Positions 31,717 through 39,869 of a DNA stretch of 39,869 bases are shown piece by piece. Origin of the DNA: Nitrospiria bacterium (lineage in GTDB: Bacteria > Nitrospirota > Nitrospiria > SBBL01 > JAADHI01). The notes under the pieces were generated by a model. It was not told the DNA's origin and searched no databases. It was given only the letters and a program-made list of their open reading frames with translations. The first letter of the stretch is position 1. Every line of letters starts with the position of its first letter. The stretch covers positions 1 through 39,869 of the forward strand of contig CALZIJ010000012.1 in assembly GCA_945787655.1 (NCBI GenBank), in the 5' to 3' direction. The position numbers and the translations under genes are program-made.

Positions 31717-33293
31717 TATACATTCTCCTGAAGCTGGGGGGGCGAGTTTTGAAAATAGAGACGATACCGATTTAGAAAAGCCGTACTGATTTCTTCATCA
31801 CTGCCTTTCAGTTCGGGTAAAATCCCTTCAACCCGATACATTGGGTAGGCCTTTCCTCCCTTGGTGGTTACCTCTCCACGAAATTCACATTTGAAAAAAT
31901 CTTTCACACGGGAATAGGTGCGTGCGGAAAGATTAATTTGATTGGGCAGGCCGCTCGATTCCATGCGTTTGGCATCGTTCACTGAATCACCCCAAATATC
32001 AAAAGAGAATTTCTGGATTCCCACCACGCCTGCGATAACCGCCCCCGTGTGAATGCCGATGCGTATCGACCAGTCATTGGCATTTTCCTGCTGTTGTCGG
32101 CTTTTAACGGCATGAATCATTTCGAGCCCTGCCGATACCATATCCACAGGATGTGCGGGATTTCTGACTGGCAGTCCCGCCACGCACATATAACTGTCTC
32201 CAATAGTTTTCAGTTTTTCAAGCCGGTAACGAGTCACGATCTGATCAAAGGTGGTGAAATAATCATGCAGCTTTAAAACGAGTGCATCGGCGGCCAATTT
32301 TTCTGTAGATGCTGTGAAGCCCACAAAATCTGTAAACATGATGCTGACATCTTCAAAATACTTGGGTTCGACGATGCCTTTCGTTTTAAGTTCGTCTGCC
32401 ACCTGGCTTGGCAAAATATTCAATAAAAGGGATTCCGCTTTTTCGCGTTGTTTTTCGACTTCTTGATGGCGTTGTGCCATGTCTTGATTCGCTTTTTGCA
32501 AGGCCGTTTGTGCTAAAAACAGGTTTTCTCCCATTTGATTAAAGGTTTCCGATAACTGCCCGAATTCATCTTGTGTACTAACGGGAATCCGGTAGTCAAG
32601 CGTTCCGCTGCCAATTCGGTCTGCGCCTTTTTTAAGCTGGGTCAGTCCTTTCGAAATGGTGTTCGACGTAAAGAATGCGATTCCCATTGCCAGGACGATA
32701 GAAAGGGAGAAAATACCGGTTGTAATCCAATCCGTCAAGCGGACCGCATCATAATAATTTTGCATTGCGAATTCGACCCGTTTTTGCTCATCCTGATACA
32801 GTTGGGGCAGCATTTGTACCATGAGACGTGTGGTAAAAGGATCGGCCCGAACGGCGAGCTCCATGATGGCCTGGGTATGATTGACCCCAAAATTTTCGTA
32901 GAAGACCCGCCAGGACTGGCTGAGTTCACGATACATTTTTTCAAAGGCCTCGATTTCAGCAGAGAAGGCGGGGTCCGAGAGGTTATGCAGGGTGTTTATT
33001 TCCTTGGAGATGGTTTCCGTCTGTGTGCGAAATTGCTGTATTTGATCAGGGCCAAGGCCTTCAGAGGCCACTTCGGCGACCACTTGACTCAAGAGCGTGA
33101 CCTGCTTTTGGAGGTTGGTGAGGTTTTGCTGAATCGACGAAAAAAGCAGTTGCCTGGAAAGGGCCTTTCTCAGGGTTTCAACCGATGTGCCGCGTTTTTG
33201 ATTCCCCCAATAATAGACGCCAAGGTTCAGACCGTAAAGCAAAAGGATGACCAAAAAAGAAAGCCCCAGGCGCCGCCGGATTTTCATAGGCAA
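31716..33293 (-). CDS. Membrane class III adenylate cyclase with HAMP domain
   Basis: A 525-residue inner-membrane protein: TM1 (about 10-28), a helical periplasmic domain (about 30-185), TM2 (189-210), HAMP (211-265), a coiled-coil linker and a class III cyclase domain (about 305-480). Metal-binding aspartates are Asp322 (FTDFVGF) and Asp366 (TIGDSYM); adenine-selecting Lys362 and Asp432 (FDIWGD) mark it as an adenylate, not guanylate, cyclase. Transition-state residues Asn439 and Arg443 are present, so both half-sites are complete and a homodimer should be active. The layout implies an external signal controls cAMP synthesis. It follows the PBP-like gene by 3 bp and overlaps the phosphodiesterase gene by 1 bp. 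Confidence 0.93.
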   Translation of the reverse strand: MPMKIRRRLGLSFLVILLLYGLNLGVYYWGNQKRGTSVETLRKALSRQLLFSSIQQNLTNLQKQVTLLSQVVAEVASEGLGPDQIQQFRTQTETISKEINTLHNLSDPAFSAEIEAFEKMYRELSQSWRVFYENFGVNHTQAIMELAVRADPFTTRLMVQMLPQLYQDEQKRVEFAMQNYYDAVRLTDWITTGIFSLSIVLAMGIAFFTSNTISKGLTQLKKGADRIGSGTLDYRIPVSTQDEFGQLSETFNQMGENLFLAQTALQKANQDMAQRHQEVEKQREKAESLLLNILPSQVADELKTKGIVEPKYFEDVSIMFTDFVGFTASTEKLAADALVLKLHDYFTTFDQIVTRYRLEKLKTIGDSYMCVAGLPVRNPAHPVDMVSAGLEMIHAVKSRQQQENANDWSIRIGIHTGAVIAGVVGIQKFSFDIWGDSVNDAKRMESSGLPNQINLSARTYSRVKDFFKCEFRGEVTTKGGKAYPMYRVEGILPELKGSDEEISTAFLNRYRLYFQNSPPQLQENV

Positions 33294-33296
33294 GTA

Positions 33297-33788
33297 TCAG
33301 TGCAGTGGGTAACCATTTTCCCCTGGCAAACGTCCATCGATTTTAATGAGTTTCAGGCCTTTCGGGATTTGAGCCGCGTCTACAAAGGTGATGGAACCGG
33401 GAATCAGGATGACCAGTTCGAGGGCCATTTCACTTGAAAAAACCACTTTTGGTCCTGCGGTGACTTCGGCCCGAAATATTTTGGAAATCCAATACTGGCG
33501 GAATTGGGCTTCACTCATCTGATAAAAGGTTTTTAGCATAATGTCCCTTTCCCGAGCGACAGGAGCACGGATTAAAAGGGTGATGCGCAGATCCTCTGAC
33601 CAGTATTGACGGTTTCCGAGGAAAATCTTCCGGGCTTCTGGAAAGCTGAGATTGTCGATGGGAACGGCCGGGTGTGCGACCAGGGCAATGTCGGTGGAGG
33701 CCATTGCCCTTTGACTGAAGGATGCCAGAATCAAGCCTGTGAACAGGGCTGCTATCCAATATTTAAAAGGTGTCTTTCCTTGTTTCAT
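33297..33788 (-). CDS. Small periplasmic PBP-like (PstS-related) protein
   Basis: A 163-residue exported protein with a signal peptide ending SQRAMA-STDIALV. The mature part follows the short periplasmic-binding-protein-like domain of PstS relatives: VAHPAVPIDNLSFPEARKIFLG, a Trp-containing turn, a conserved helix ending in FRQYWISKIF, and a GSITFVDAAQIPKGLKLIKIDG end. It is about half the size of a full phosphate-binding protein. It lies 3 bp before the adenylate cyclase, without transporter genes, so it may present a ligand to the cyclase periplasmic domain. That partnership is inference. Confidence 0.82.
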   Translation of the reverse strand: MKQGKTPFKYWIAALFTGLILASFSQRAMASTDIALVAHPAVPIDNLSFPEARKIFLGNRQYWSEDLRITLLIRAPVARERDIMLKTFYQMSEAQFRQYWISKIFRAEVTAGPKVVFSSEMALELVILIPGSITFVDAAQIPKGLKLIKIDGRLPGENGYPLH

Positions 33789-33799
33789 CTGTCCCTTAT

Positions 33800-35011
33800 T
33801 TAGAATGTAAAACTGATTTGTGCAAAGCCGCTGTTTATTTCAGAGGCGCCCTTTTTTTTCTGCCTGCGGTATTCCAATTTGATTGCGGCGAGTGTTGTCA
33901 GATCATAACGGATTCCGGTTATCGTGGTTTTTTTAAACAGGTCAAGGATTTCAAAGGCCGGGTCCGTTTGATCGATATCGCTAAATTCGAATCGTGCATA
34001 AGGTTTTAAAGCGGCATGAAAAACCGGCACCCGGTATGCCACTTGAATATAAAAAGCCTGATGATAGAAAACCTCACCCCCTGCTTTGGCTTTATGGCGG
34101 ATATTTGCCCCTTCGAGAATGAATTCCGGGTTTTCCTTATTCCATACGATATGTGCAGCAGTGATCATTTCGTCAAATTCCTGGCCATCTGTTTTTGTGA
34201 TTCGATCACCATAGACTGAACCGCCGAATTGAAGCCCAAAAAATCGATCCGGTTTTGAAACAATATTGATTAACCAGGCCGGCCGGTTGTTGATATCTCC
34301 TGCATCGCCCGCACGGCTGATAATTTCTCCCCGTCCATTGCCCACGCCGAGGTGATAATAGAGGTTCAATTCCCCGGAAGGCAAGCTTCCTTCCAGTGTG
34401 CCGCCCAAAAAATGGACTGGAATAAAGCTGCCAATCATTTGGGGGCGCCCGATGCTGGTTTGAAGCCAGGCGCCATGATGGAAGGTGTTGTTCCACCAAT
34501 TGATGGGAGTATGAAACCGCCCCGCGGAAATTTTCAGTTGGTCCCCCTGGTCCAGACGAATGATACTGCGTTCGACCTCAACATTAAAACCCGATGCAGT
34601 CGGCTCTCCTGTGCCGGCATCTTTTCGGGGAGTCATGGAAATTTCAGCAAAATAGCTGACTCTTTGAGAGAGTGCCGAACTGAAATGAAGAACAAATTGT
34701 CCTTCCCGAAACCCAGTGGATTTTCCAGGCGCATCGGTTGTCGAAAAAGTAAAATCTGTAAACCCGATCATTTTGAGGGAAGGGTAAACAGGTTGAATCT
34801 TGGCCTTTAAAATGTCTTGTTGGAGCGTCTTTTTTTTTGCTTGTTTTTCCAGGTTTTCAATGCGTTCGAGCAAGGTCTCCATATCGGTGTGCGGGCCTGC
34901 CTTTTCCGCTTCCGGGGGTAAGCCGGTTTCTGCGCTTCCTTTTGTTTCGGGTAAAAAAAGAGAAAAAAGGAAAAGAAAAAGAATTGATCTGAAAACTATC
35001 GATGCGTTCAT
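33800..35011 (-). CDS. Outer-membrane porin-like protein (phosphate-selective porin type)
   Basis: A 403-residue protein with a signal peptide (about 1-26), a short coiled coil (METLLERIENLEKQAKKKT) and a beta-barrel of about 330 residues ending in QISFTF, the terminal Phe of outer-membrane barrels. The order of a short coiled coil then barrel, and motifs such as ISAGRFHTPINWWNNTFHHG, recall the phosphate-selective porin O/P family. It opens the operon porin, PBP-like, cyclase, phosphodiesterase, crp and lies 11 bp before the PBP-like gene. It may admit the ligand that the system senses. Confidence 0.82.
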   Translation of the reverse strand: MNASIVFRSILFLFLFSLFLPETKGSAETGLPPEAEKAGPHTDMETLLERIENLEKQAKKKTLQQDILKAKIQPVYPSLKMIGFTDFTFSTTDAPGKSTGFREGQFVLHFSSALSQRVSYFAEISMTPRKDAGTGEPTASGFNVEVERSIIRLDQGDQLKISAGRFHTPINWWNNTFHHGAWLQTSIGRPQMIGSFIPVHFLGGTLEGSLPSGELNLYYHLGVGNGRGEIISRAGDAGDINNRPAWLINIVSKPDRFFGLQFGGSVYGDRITKTDGQEFDEMITAAHIVWNKENPEFILEGANIRHKAKAGGEVFYHQAFYIQVAYRVPVFHAALKPYARFEFSDIDQTDPAFEILDLFKKTTITGIRYDLTTLAAIKLEYRRQKKKGASEINSGFAQISFTF

Positions 35012-35088
35012 GTGGTAAAAGTATGTTTAAGTATCCGGCGTCCCCGTGCAAGAAGGAAATTCAGGCTGGAGGATAAAATTCAGATTTA

Positions 35089-35117
35089 AACTATATGTGT
35101 TTTGGTGCAATGTCAAG
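35089..35117 (-). promoter_or_regulatory. Promoter of the porin-cyclase-CRP operon
   Basis: On the minus strand a perfect TTGACA (35112-35117) is followed 17 bp later by TAGTTT (35089-35094), with TATAGT overlapping at 15 bp. Transcription would start near 35083, leaving a leader of about 70 nt before the porin ATG. No CRP site is visible here, so direct cAMP autoregulation is not indicated. Confidence 0.55.
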
Positions 35118-35182
35118 CAGGGGTGCTTTAAGGGACTGGTTTTTGTGGAGAAGGTGGAAATTGAAAGAATTCAATTGGCTTT

Positions 35183-37468
35183 TTATGATTCGGTTTCAAC
35201 AAAGCCGCAATTTTTATCATTGCATCGAATTTTGGTGCCTTTATTCCGGTCATATTTTTCGACCATGAAAGGGGCCTGGCATTGAGGGCAGGGTTTTGCG
35301 ACTGGGCGGTCCCATAACGCGAACTTGCAGTCCGGGTAATTGGTGCAGGCAAAAAAGGTTTTGCCGCGTTTGCTGCGTTTTTCCGTCAGCGCCCCCGTAC
35401 ATTCTTTTTCCGGGCAGTCCACACCGAGGCTGATGGGTTCGGTGTGTTTGCAGTCCGGGTAACCGGAGCAGGCCAGAAACCGGCCAAAACGTCCGGTTTT
35501 ATTCATCATGGCTTTCCCGCAGATCTTGCAGGCCGTATCGGTGGGGATTTCTTTGGCGATGATCTCGATTTTTCCTTCTTTTTCGGTAAATTCTTTGGTG
35601 TTTTTACATTCGGGATAACCGGAGCAGGCCAGAAAGCGACCAAAGCGACCCCATTTGATGACCATGGGTTTCTGGCATTTTTCGCAAACCAGATCAGTCG
35701 GCTGCTCTTCACGTTTAACATCCCGCATTTGAGTCTGGGCTTTTTCAAAATTTTTGGAAAAAGGATCATAAAAGGTTCTGATCGATTCCGTCCAGTTGGT
35801 CCGTCCGGCTTCCACTTCATCGAGCGCCTGCTCCATTTGGGCGGTAAATTCAACATTGACCACTTTTGGAAAATTTTCTGTTAATAGATCGTTGACGGTA
35901 TCGCCCAAGTCTGTGGGATAAAATCGGCCTTCCCGTTTTTCAACATATTTTCGGTCTTGAATGGTCGAAATAATCGAGGCGTAAGTGCTGGGCCGGCCGA
36001 TGCCTTTGTCTTCCAGATCATGAATCAGCAAGGCCTCATTATAACGAGGCGGAGGCTGCGTAAAATGTTGCTTGGGGTCCAGTTGCTGCAAGCTGAGGAC
36101 ATCCCCCACTGCGAGTACGGGGAGTGTGGCTTCGTTATCCAGTGCTTCTTTGCCCCCTTCGGAGCTGGACTCTTTCCCTTCGGTATACACAATGGTAAAC
36201 CCCGGAAATTTCAGGACTGAACCGGTCGCCCTGAGTCCGAGATTGTTTGCCGAAATATCCACCCGAGTGACATCAAACAAGGCCGGGCGCATTTGGCTGG
36301 CGATATAGCGGTTCCAGATTAACTGGTACAGGAGAAACTGATCGTTAGTGAGGTCATTTCGTATTTGATCGGGGTCGCGTGCCAGGCCGGTGGGCCGGAT
36401 AGCTTCGTGGCCTTCCTGGGCACTTTTTTTGCTTTTATAAATATTGGGAGACTCAGGGACATAGTCCTGCCCGTATTTTTGACTGATCCAGGTCATGGAT
36501 TCTGCCTGAAAGTCGGGGGAAATACGCACCGAATCCGTTCGCATGTAAGAAATCAGTCCGACAGCGCCTTCTCCGGAAATATCAATCCCTTCATATAATT
36601 GTTGTGCGAGCATCATGGTTTTTTTCGGCGTGAAATGGAGTTTCCGCGCGGCTTCTTGCTGCATTCGGCTGGTGATGAAAGGCGGCGTCGGGTTTCTCTT
36701 TCTTTCCTTTTTCTCGACTTTGGAAACGGTATAGGTTGCTTCCTGAAGCTGCGTGGTCAAAGCCTGGGCTTCAGATTCGTTCTGTATTTTGAGTGCTTCG
36801 TTGTCTTGTTGGACCAAGCGTGCGACAAATGGAGGCGGTATTTTCCCTTGCAGGGTGGCATCGATACTCCAGTATTCTTCAGGCACAAAGGCCTGCACTT
36901 CTTTTTCCCGCTGGCAAATAATCAACAAGGCAACGGATTGAACACGGCCTGCTGAAAGCCCGCGGCGGACCTTTTCCCAAAGCAGCGGGCTGATTTTATA
37001 TCCAACGATCCGATCCAGAACCCGGCGGGCTTGCTGTGCATTGACCCGGTCCATGTTAATTTCGCCCGGAGAAGACACCGCTTCCTTAACCGCTTTTTTG
37101 GTAATTTCATTAAAGAGCACCCGGTGGATGTTGGGATTGATGGGTTTGAGTTCTTCCGCAATATGCCAGGCGATGGCTTCCCCTTCGCGGTCGGGGTCCG
37201 GCGCGAGAAAAACCTGTTCTGCCGCCTTGGCGGCTTTTTTGATTTCGTTTAAAACCTTACTCTTGCCTTTAATGACAATGTATTCAGGCTGAAACCCTTT
37301 GGCAATATCGACTCCAAAGCGGGACTTGGGAAGATCCTTTAAATGGCCAATAGAGGCCATCATTTTATATTTTCGGCCCAAGTATTTTACAATCGTCTTG
37401 GCTTTTGCGGGAGACTCAACGATTACGAGTGAGCGTTTAGTCTGCGTTTTGGCGGCTTTTTTGGCCAA
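35183..37468 (-). CDS. topA: DNA topoisomerase I
   Basis: A 761-residue type IA topoisomerase that relaxes negative supercoils. The TOPRIM domain starts VIVESPAKAKTI (15-26) with DPDREGE (91-97); the catalytic tyrosine is Tyr308 in GLISYMRTDS. The last 170 residues hold four C4 zinc-ribbon units: CEKC with CSGYPEC, CKIC with CSGYPDC, CPEKEC with CTNYPDC, and CPQC with CNDKNC. The start is TTG at 37468 with GGAGG upstream. It is followed by nothing on its strand for 170 bp, and dprA lies upstream. Confidence 0.97.
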   Translation of the reverse strand: MAKKAAKTQTKRSLVIVESPAKAKTIVKYLGRKYKMMASIGHLKDLPKSRFGVDIAKGFQPEYIVIKGKSKVLNEIKKAAKAAEQVFLAPDPDREGEAIAWHIAEELKPINPNIHRVLFNEITKKAVKEAVSSPGEINMDRVNAQQARRVLDRIVGYKISPLLWEKVRRGLSAGRVQSVALLIICQREKEVQAFVPEEYWSIDATLQGKIPPPFVARLVQQDNEALKIQNESEAQALTTQLQEATYTVSKVEKKERKRNPTPPFITSRMQQEAARKLHFTPKKTMMLAQQLYEGIDISGEGAVGLISYMRTDSVRISPDFQAESMTWISQKYGQDYVPESPNIYKSKKSAQEGHEAIRPTGLARDPDQIRNDLTNDQFLLYQLIWNRYIASQMRPALFDVTRVDISANNLGLRATGSVLKFPGFTIVYTEGKESSSEGGKEALDNEATLPVLAVGDVLSLQQLDPKQHFTQPPPRYNEALLIHDLEDKGIGRPSTYASIISTIQDRKYVEKREGRFYPTDLGDTVNDLLTENFPKVVNVEFTAQMEQALDEVEAGRTNWTESIRTFYDPFSKNFEKAQTQMRDVKREEQPTDLVCEKCQKPMVIKWGRFGRFLACSGYPECKNTKEFTEKEGKIEIIAKEIPTDTACKICGKAMMNKTGRFGRFLACSGYPDCKHTEPISLGVDCPEKECTGALTEKRSKRGKTFFACTNYPDCKFALWDRPVAKPCPQCQAPFMVEKYDRNKGTKIRCNDKNCGFVETES

Positions 37469-37561
37469 CCTGTCCTCCTGTACTCTGACAATCTTGCTGT
37501 GAAAGCGGTTGAAATAATATTCAACATAGAATATCTGTTGCGATCCTGCGTTTTATCTATT

Positions 37562-38674
37562 TTATACTCTAATATAATATTGTCCAGCTAATTGCCGGAT
37601 AACGCCCTTCAGTTCAAGTGTTAAGAGGATTCCCGTGACCTCTGAAGCCGAACGCTGACTTTCTGAAATTAGCAGGTCAATATGTTTCGGTTCCAGCGAC
37701 AAATGATCAAAAATGTGTTTTTCTTCTGCCTCAAGCGCAGGTAAGTTCGAAACGGGAATCTCGTTGTGCTTTGTATATTGGGGGCAGATTTCTTCAAGGA
37801 TATCAGAAACTGTCTGCACCAATTTTGCCCCGGTTGCGATCAGCTGATGCGGGCCTTCACTCATCTCTGAATGAATCGGACCCGGAACAGCAAAAACTTC
37901 ACGGCCCTGTTCCAATGCCAGCCGGGCGGTGATTAGTGAACCGCTTTTAAGTCCGGATTCAATGACCAGACAGCCAAGAGAAAGGCCGCTGATGATCCGG
38001 TTTCTTTTTGGAAAATTATGTGAAACGGGAGGCGTGCCTAAAGGAAATTCAGACAAGATCACGCCGTGTTCCGAGATATCGTCATAAAGTTTCCGGTGTT
38101 CCGGGGGGTAGACGAGATCTATCCCGCAGCCGAGCACAGCCAGGGTTTTCCCGCTCGCGGACAAGGCGGTTTTATGTGCAAGTCCGTCGATGCCTCTTGC
38201 GAAACCACTTACGATGGTGACGCCATGATCGGTCAGCGCACTGCAAAGTTGTTCTGTGGTGCGTTTTCCATATGGTGTCGGTTTGCGTGTGCCGACGACC
38301 GCCACGGGGAAAAAACTTGTGTCTGCCGGTTCTGTGCCTCCGGCCATCCGTTCCCAGTTCCCTTTTACATAAAGTACTGGGGGCGGGTCATAAATCGCAA
38401 AAAGCAAGGGAGGATAAGCCGGATCATCCAGTGTTAGAAGGGAAATATCCTGATTTTGCATCTTCTCAAGCTCTCGGTCTACGGTATCGAAATTGTTAAA
38501 GCCGTGGATTCCTTGAGCGACGTTCTCGGACATGCCTTCGACCTGTGTCAGGCTTTTATCTTGTGCTTCAAAGACCGCCTGAGGATGTTTATAGGCTTCA
38601 ATGAGGCGTTTAAAGAGGATATTGCCAACCCCCGGAACCCGTTGCAGGGCAAGCCAATGTCGGTATGTATCCAT
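37562..38674 (-). CDS. dprA: DNA-processing protein DprA
   Basis: DprA loads RecA on incoming single-stranded DNA during natural transformation. The 370 residues show an N-terminal SAM/HhH-like region (ALQRVPGVG), the Rossmann-like core (VVGTRKPTPYGKRTTEQL, SGFARGIDGLAHKTAL, FPKRNRIISGLS) and a C-terminal winged helix (about 310-370) as in many proteobacterial DprA. Together with the pilin gene it is consistent with competence, but no com genes are in view. AGGGA precedes the ATG. The topA-dprA order is common. Confidence 0.95.
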   Translation of the reverse strand: MDTYRHWLALQRVPGVGNILFKRLIEAYKHPQAVFEAQDKSLTQVEGMSENVAQGIHGFNNFDTVDRELEKMQNQDISLLTLDDPAYPPLLFAIYDPPPVLYVKGNWERMAGGTEPADTSFFPVAVVGTRKPTPYGKRTTEQLCSALTDHGVTIVSGFARGIDGLAHKTALSASGKTLAVLGCGIDLVYPPEHRKLYDDISEHGVILSEFPLGTPPVSHNFPKRNRIISGLSLGCLVIESGLKSGSLITARLALEQGREVFAVPGPIHSEMSEGPHQLIATGAKLVQTVSDILEEICPQYTKHNEIPVSNLPALEAEEKHIFDHLSLEPKHIDLLISESQRSASEVTGILLTLELKGVIRQLAGQYYIRV

Positions 38675-38798
38675 GATTGTCCCTAAAATGGGGCTTCATT
38701 ATACAGAAGGCCGTTAGACAGTCAAGCCCTAAAGCAATAGTTGATAAAGATCGCTTCAGAGCATTTATGAAGATGTTTCAATTGGAAACCGGGTTTTT

Positions 38799-39869
38799 TT
38801 ATGTTGAATCCGGGGAGATATACTGTCTCTGCACGCGTGTTCCGATACCGCAGAGTATTTCATAGGGGTGTGTGTTGCCCATTTTTGCGAGGTCGTCGGC
38901 CCATATGGATTCCGAGCCTTCTTTTCCGATGACCGTGACCCAATCACCGGGTAAAAGAGAATCCACACGCGTGACATCCAGCATACACATATCCATACAC
39001 ACTCTGCCGACAACCGGTACGCGTGTCCCGTGTGCGATCATTATGCCGCGATTGGAAAGAGATAAAGGGTATCCATCCGCATAACCGATGGCGACGGTTG
39101 CAATACGGCTTTCCTGTTGGGTGATAAAAGTCCGGCCGTAACTGATCGGGGTGCCTTTGGGAACTTTTTTGACCGCAATCACGCGTGCCTTGATTTGCAT
39201 TATCGGATTAAGGGGTATCGTCATTTTTTCAGTTAAAGGGGAATAACCGTAAAGCATCAGTCCCGGGCGGACCAGATTTAAGGATGCGGATTGAAAATGA
39301 AGGATTGCCGCACTGTTCGCCAAGTGACAGTAGGGAACAGACAAGCCCTTGTCTTTTAGTTGGGCAATGATTGTTTTTAGAATATCGAGCTGTGTTTCTG
39401 CAAAGGAAAGGTCGGCCAGGTCGGCTTCGGCAAAGTGGGTTAACATCCCTTCTATTCTAATCATTTTATGGGTCTGGACTTTTTCCACAAAAGAAAAAAT
39501 CTGGTGGGGCAAAAGACCCAGGCGTCCCATACCGGTATCGACTTTTATATGAACTGAAATAGGCCGACCCCGCTTTTCTGCCTCCTGATTTAAGGCGGAA
39601 AGGGTATCGAGATCAAAAATAACGGGAGTCAGTTCATGTTGAACAAGTTCTGGTATTTGCCCGGAAGGGCTTCCCGTTAAGACCAGTATGGGCATCCGAA
39701 TTCCCGCTTCCCGAAGTGCGACCCCTTCTTCAACAAACGCGACCCCCAACAGGTCAATTTTATGACGGCTTTTTTCTAAAAACCTGGCGACATGAACAGC
39801 CCCGTGGCCATAGGCATTGGCTTTCACGATCGCCAGTATAGAGCGACCACCGACGAGAGAACGCAGTTG
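38799..39869 (-). CDS. alr: Alanine racemase, 5' end cut by window edge
   Basis: A PLP-dependent racemase making D-alanine for peptidoglycan. The frame is open to the window end, so the true start lies outside. The PLP lysine motif reads VKANAYGHG, preceded by an N-terminal stretch (LRSLVGGRSILAI) that confirms the truncated part. Later marks are KVDTGMGRLG, HLANSAAI, RPGLMLYGYSP, AIGYADGYPLSLSNRG with the catalytic Tyr, and GRVCMDMCMLDVT. No internal damage is seen. Confidence 0.95.
   Translation of the reverse strand, partial: QLRSLVGGRSILAIVKANAYGHGAVHVARFLEKSRHKIDLLGVAFVEEGVALREAGIRMPILVLTGSPSGQIPELVQHELTPVIFDLDTLSALNQEAEKRGRPISVHIKVDTGMGRLGLLPHQIFSFVEKVQTHKMIRIEGMLTHFAEADLADLSFAETQLDILKTIIAQLKDKGLSVPYCHLANSAAILHFQSASLNLVRPGLMLYGYSPLTEKMTIPLNPIMQIKARVIAVKKVPKGTPISYGRTFITQQESRIATVAIGYADGYPLSLSNRGIMIAHGTRVPVVGRVCMDMCMLDVTRVDSLLPGDWVTVIGKEGSESIWADDLAKMGNTHPYEILCGIGTRVQRQYISPDST

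Noticed and set aside
31716-33293. Guanylate cyclase as identity
   Set aside because: The purine-selecting positions are Lys and Asp (KTIGD, FDIWG), the adenylate pattern, and cAMP partners follow in the operon.

Overview
The window is a 39.9 kb stretch of chromosome from a Gram-negative (diderm) bacterium of proteobacterial type. It has lipoproteins with lipoboxes, a LolCD exporter, outer-membrane barrels with terminal aromatic residues, a CysZ, a YqgE and a soluble transhydrogenase. The pairs lysS-lolC-lolD and topA-dprA are reminiscent of deltaproteobacterial-grade genomes, but I cannot assign a taxon from sequence alone. There are no insertion sequences, phage genes, integrases, rRNA genes or CRISPR arrays. 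Base composition is moderate and fairly even.

Region 1 (1-3.9 kb, minus strand) is origin-proximal housekeeping: rpmH-rnpA-yidD-yidC-mnmE, ending in a parS centromere site inside a perfect 34-bp palindrome. rnpA overlaps rpmH and has no ordinary start codon. Region 2 (3.9-6.4 kb) holds an exported thiol peroxidase that lacks the resolving cysteine, overlapping a PHP-family histidinol phosphatase, then a glutathione peroxidase and two tiny membrane ORFs. Region 3 (6.5-12.8 kb) is an apparent TetR-controlled unit: MMPL/RND exporter, LolA-like protein, outer-membrane barrel and an old-yellow-enzyme reductase. Matching AT-rich palindromes lie before the exporter and before tetR. Region 4 (13-20.5 kb) carries a type IV pilin with a sigma-54 promoter, exported or membrane proteins of unknown role, CysZ, YqgE, a secreted retropepsin-like protease and a MORN-repeat/C13-peptidase lipoprotein. 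Region 5 (20.6-26.9 kb) is lolD-lolC-lysS, a metal-binding CpxP/Spy-like protein, tRNA-Leu(CAG) and sthA.

Region 6 (26.9-35 kb) is the most interesting. A compact minus-strand operon encodes an outer-membrane porin-like barrel, a small periplasmic PBP-like protein, a membrane class III adenylate cyclase, a class II cAMP phosphodiesterase and a CRP-type receptor, so sensing, synthesis, breakdown and reading of cAMP sit together. A perfect CRP-type site (TGTGA-N6-TCACA) lies just downstream of crp, in front of a LuxR-type regulator. The regulator is followed by a 783-residue lipoprotein whose centre resembles the calcium-binding and pore-forming part of anthrax protective antigen, with a LamG-like C-terminus. 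I propose, as inference, a cascade cAMP -> CRP -> LuxR -> pore-forming-type surface lipoprotein.

Region 7 (35.2-39.9 kb, minus strand) is topA, dprA and a 5'-truncated alr running off the window end.
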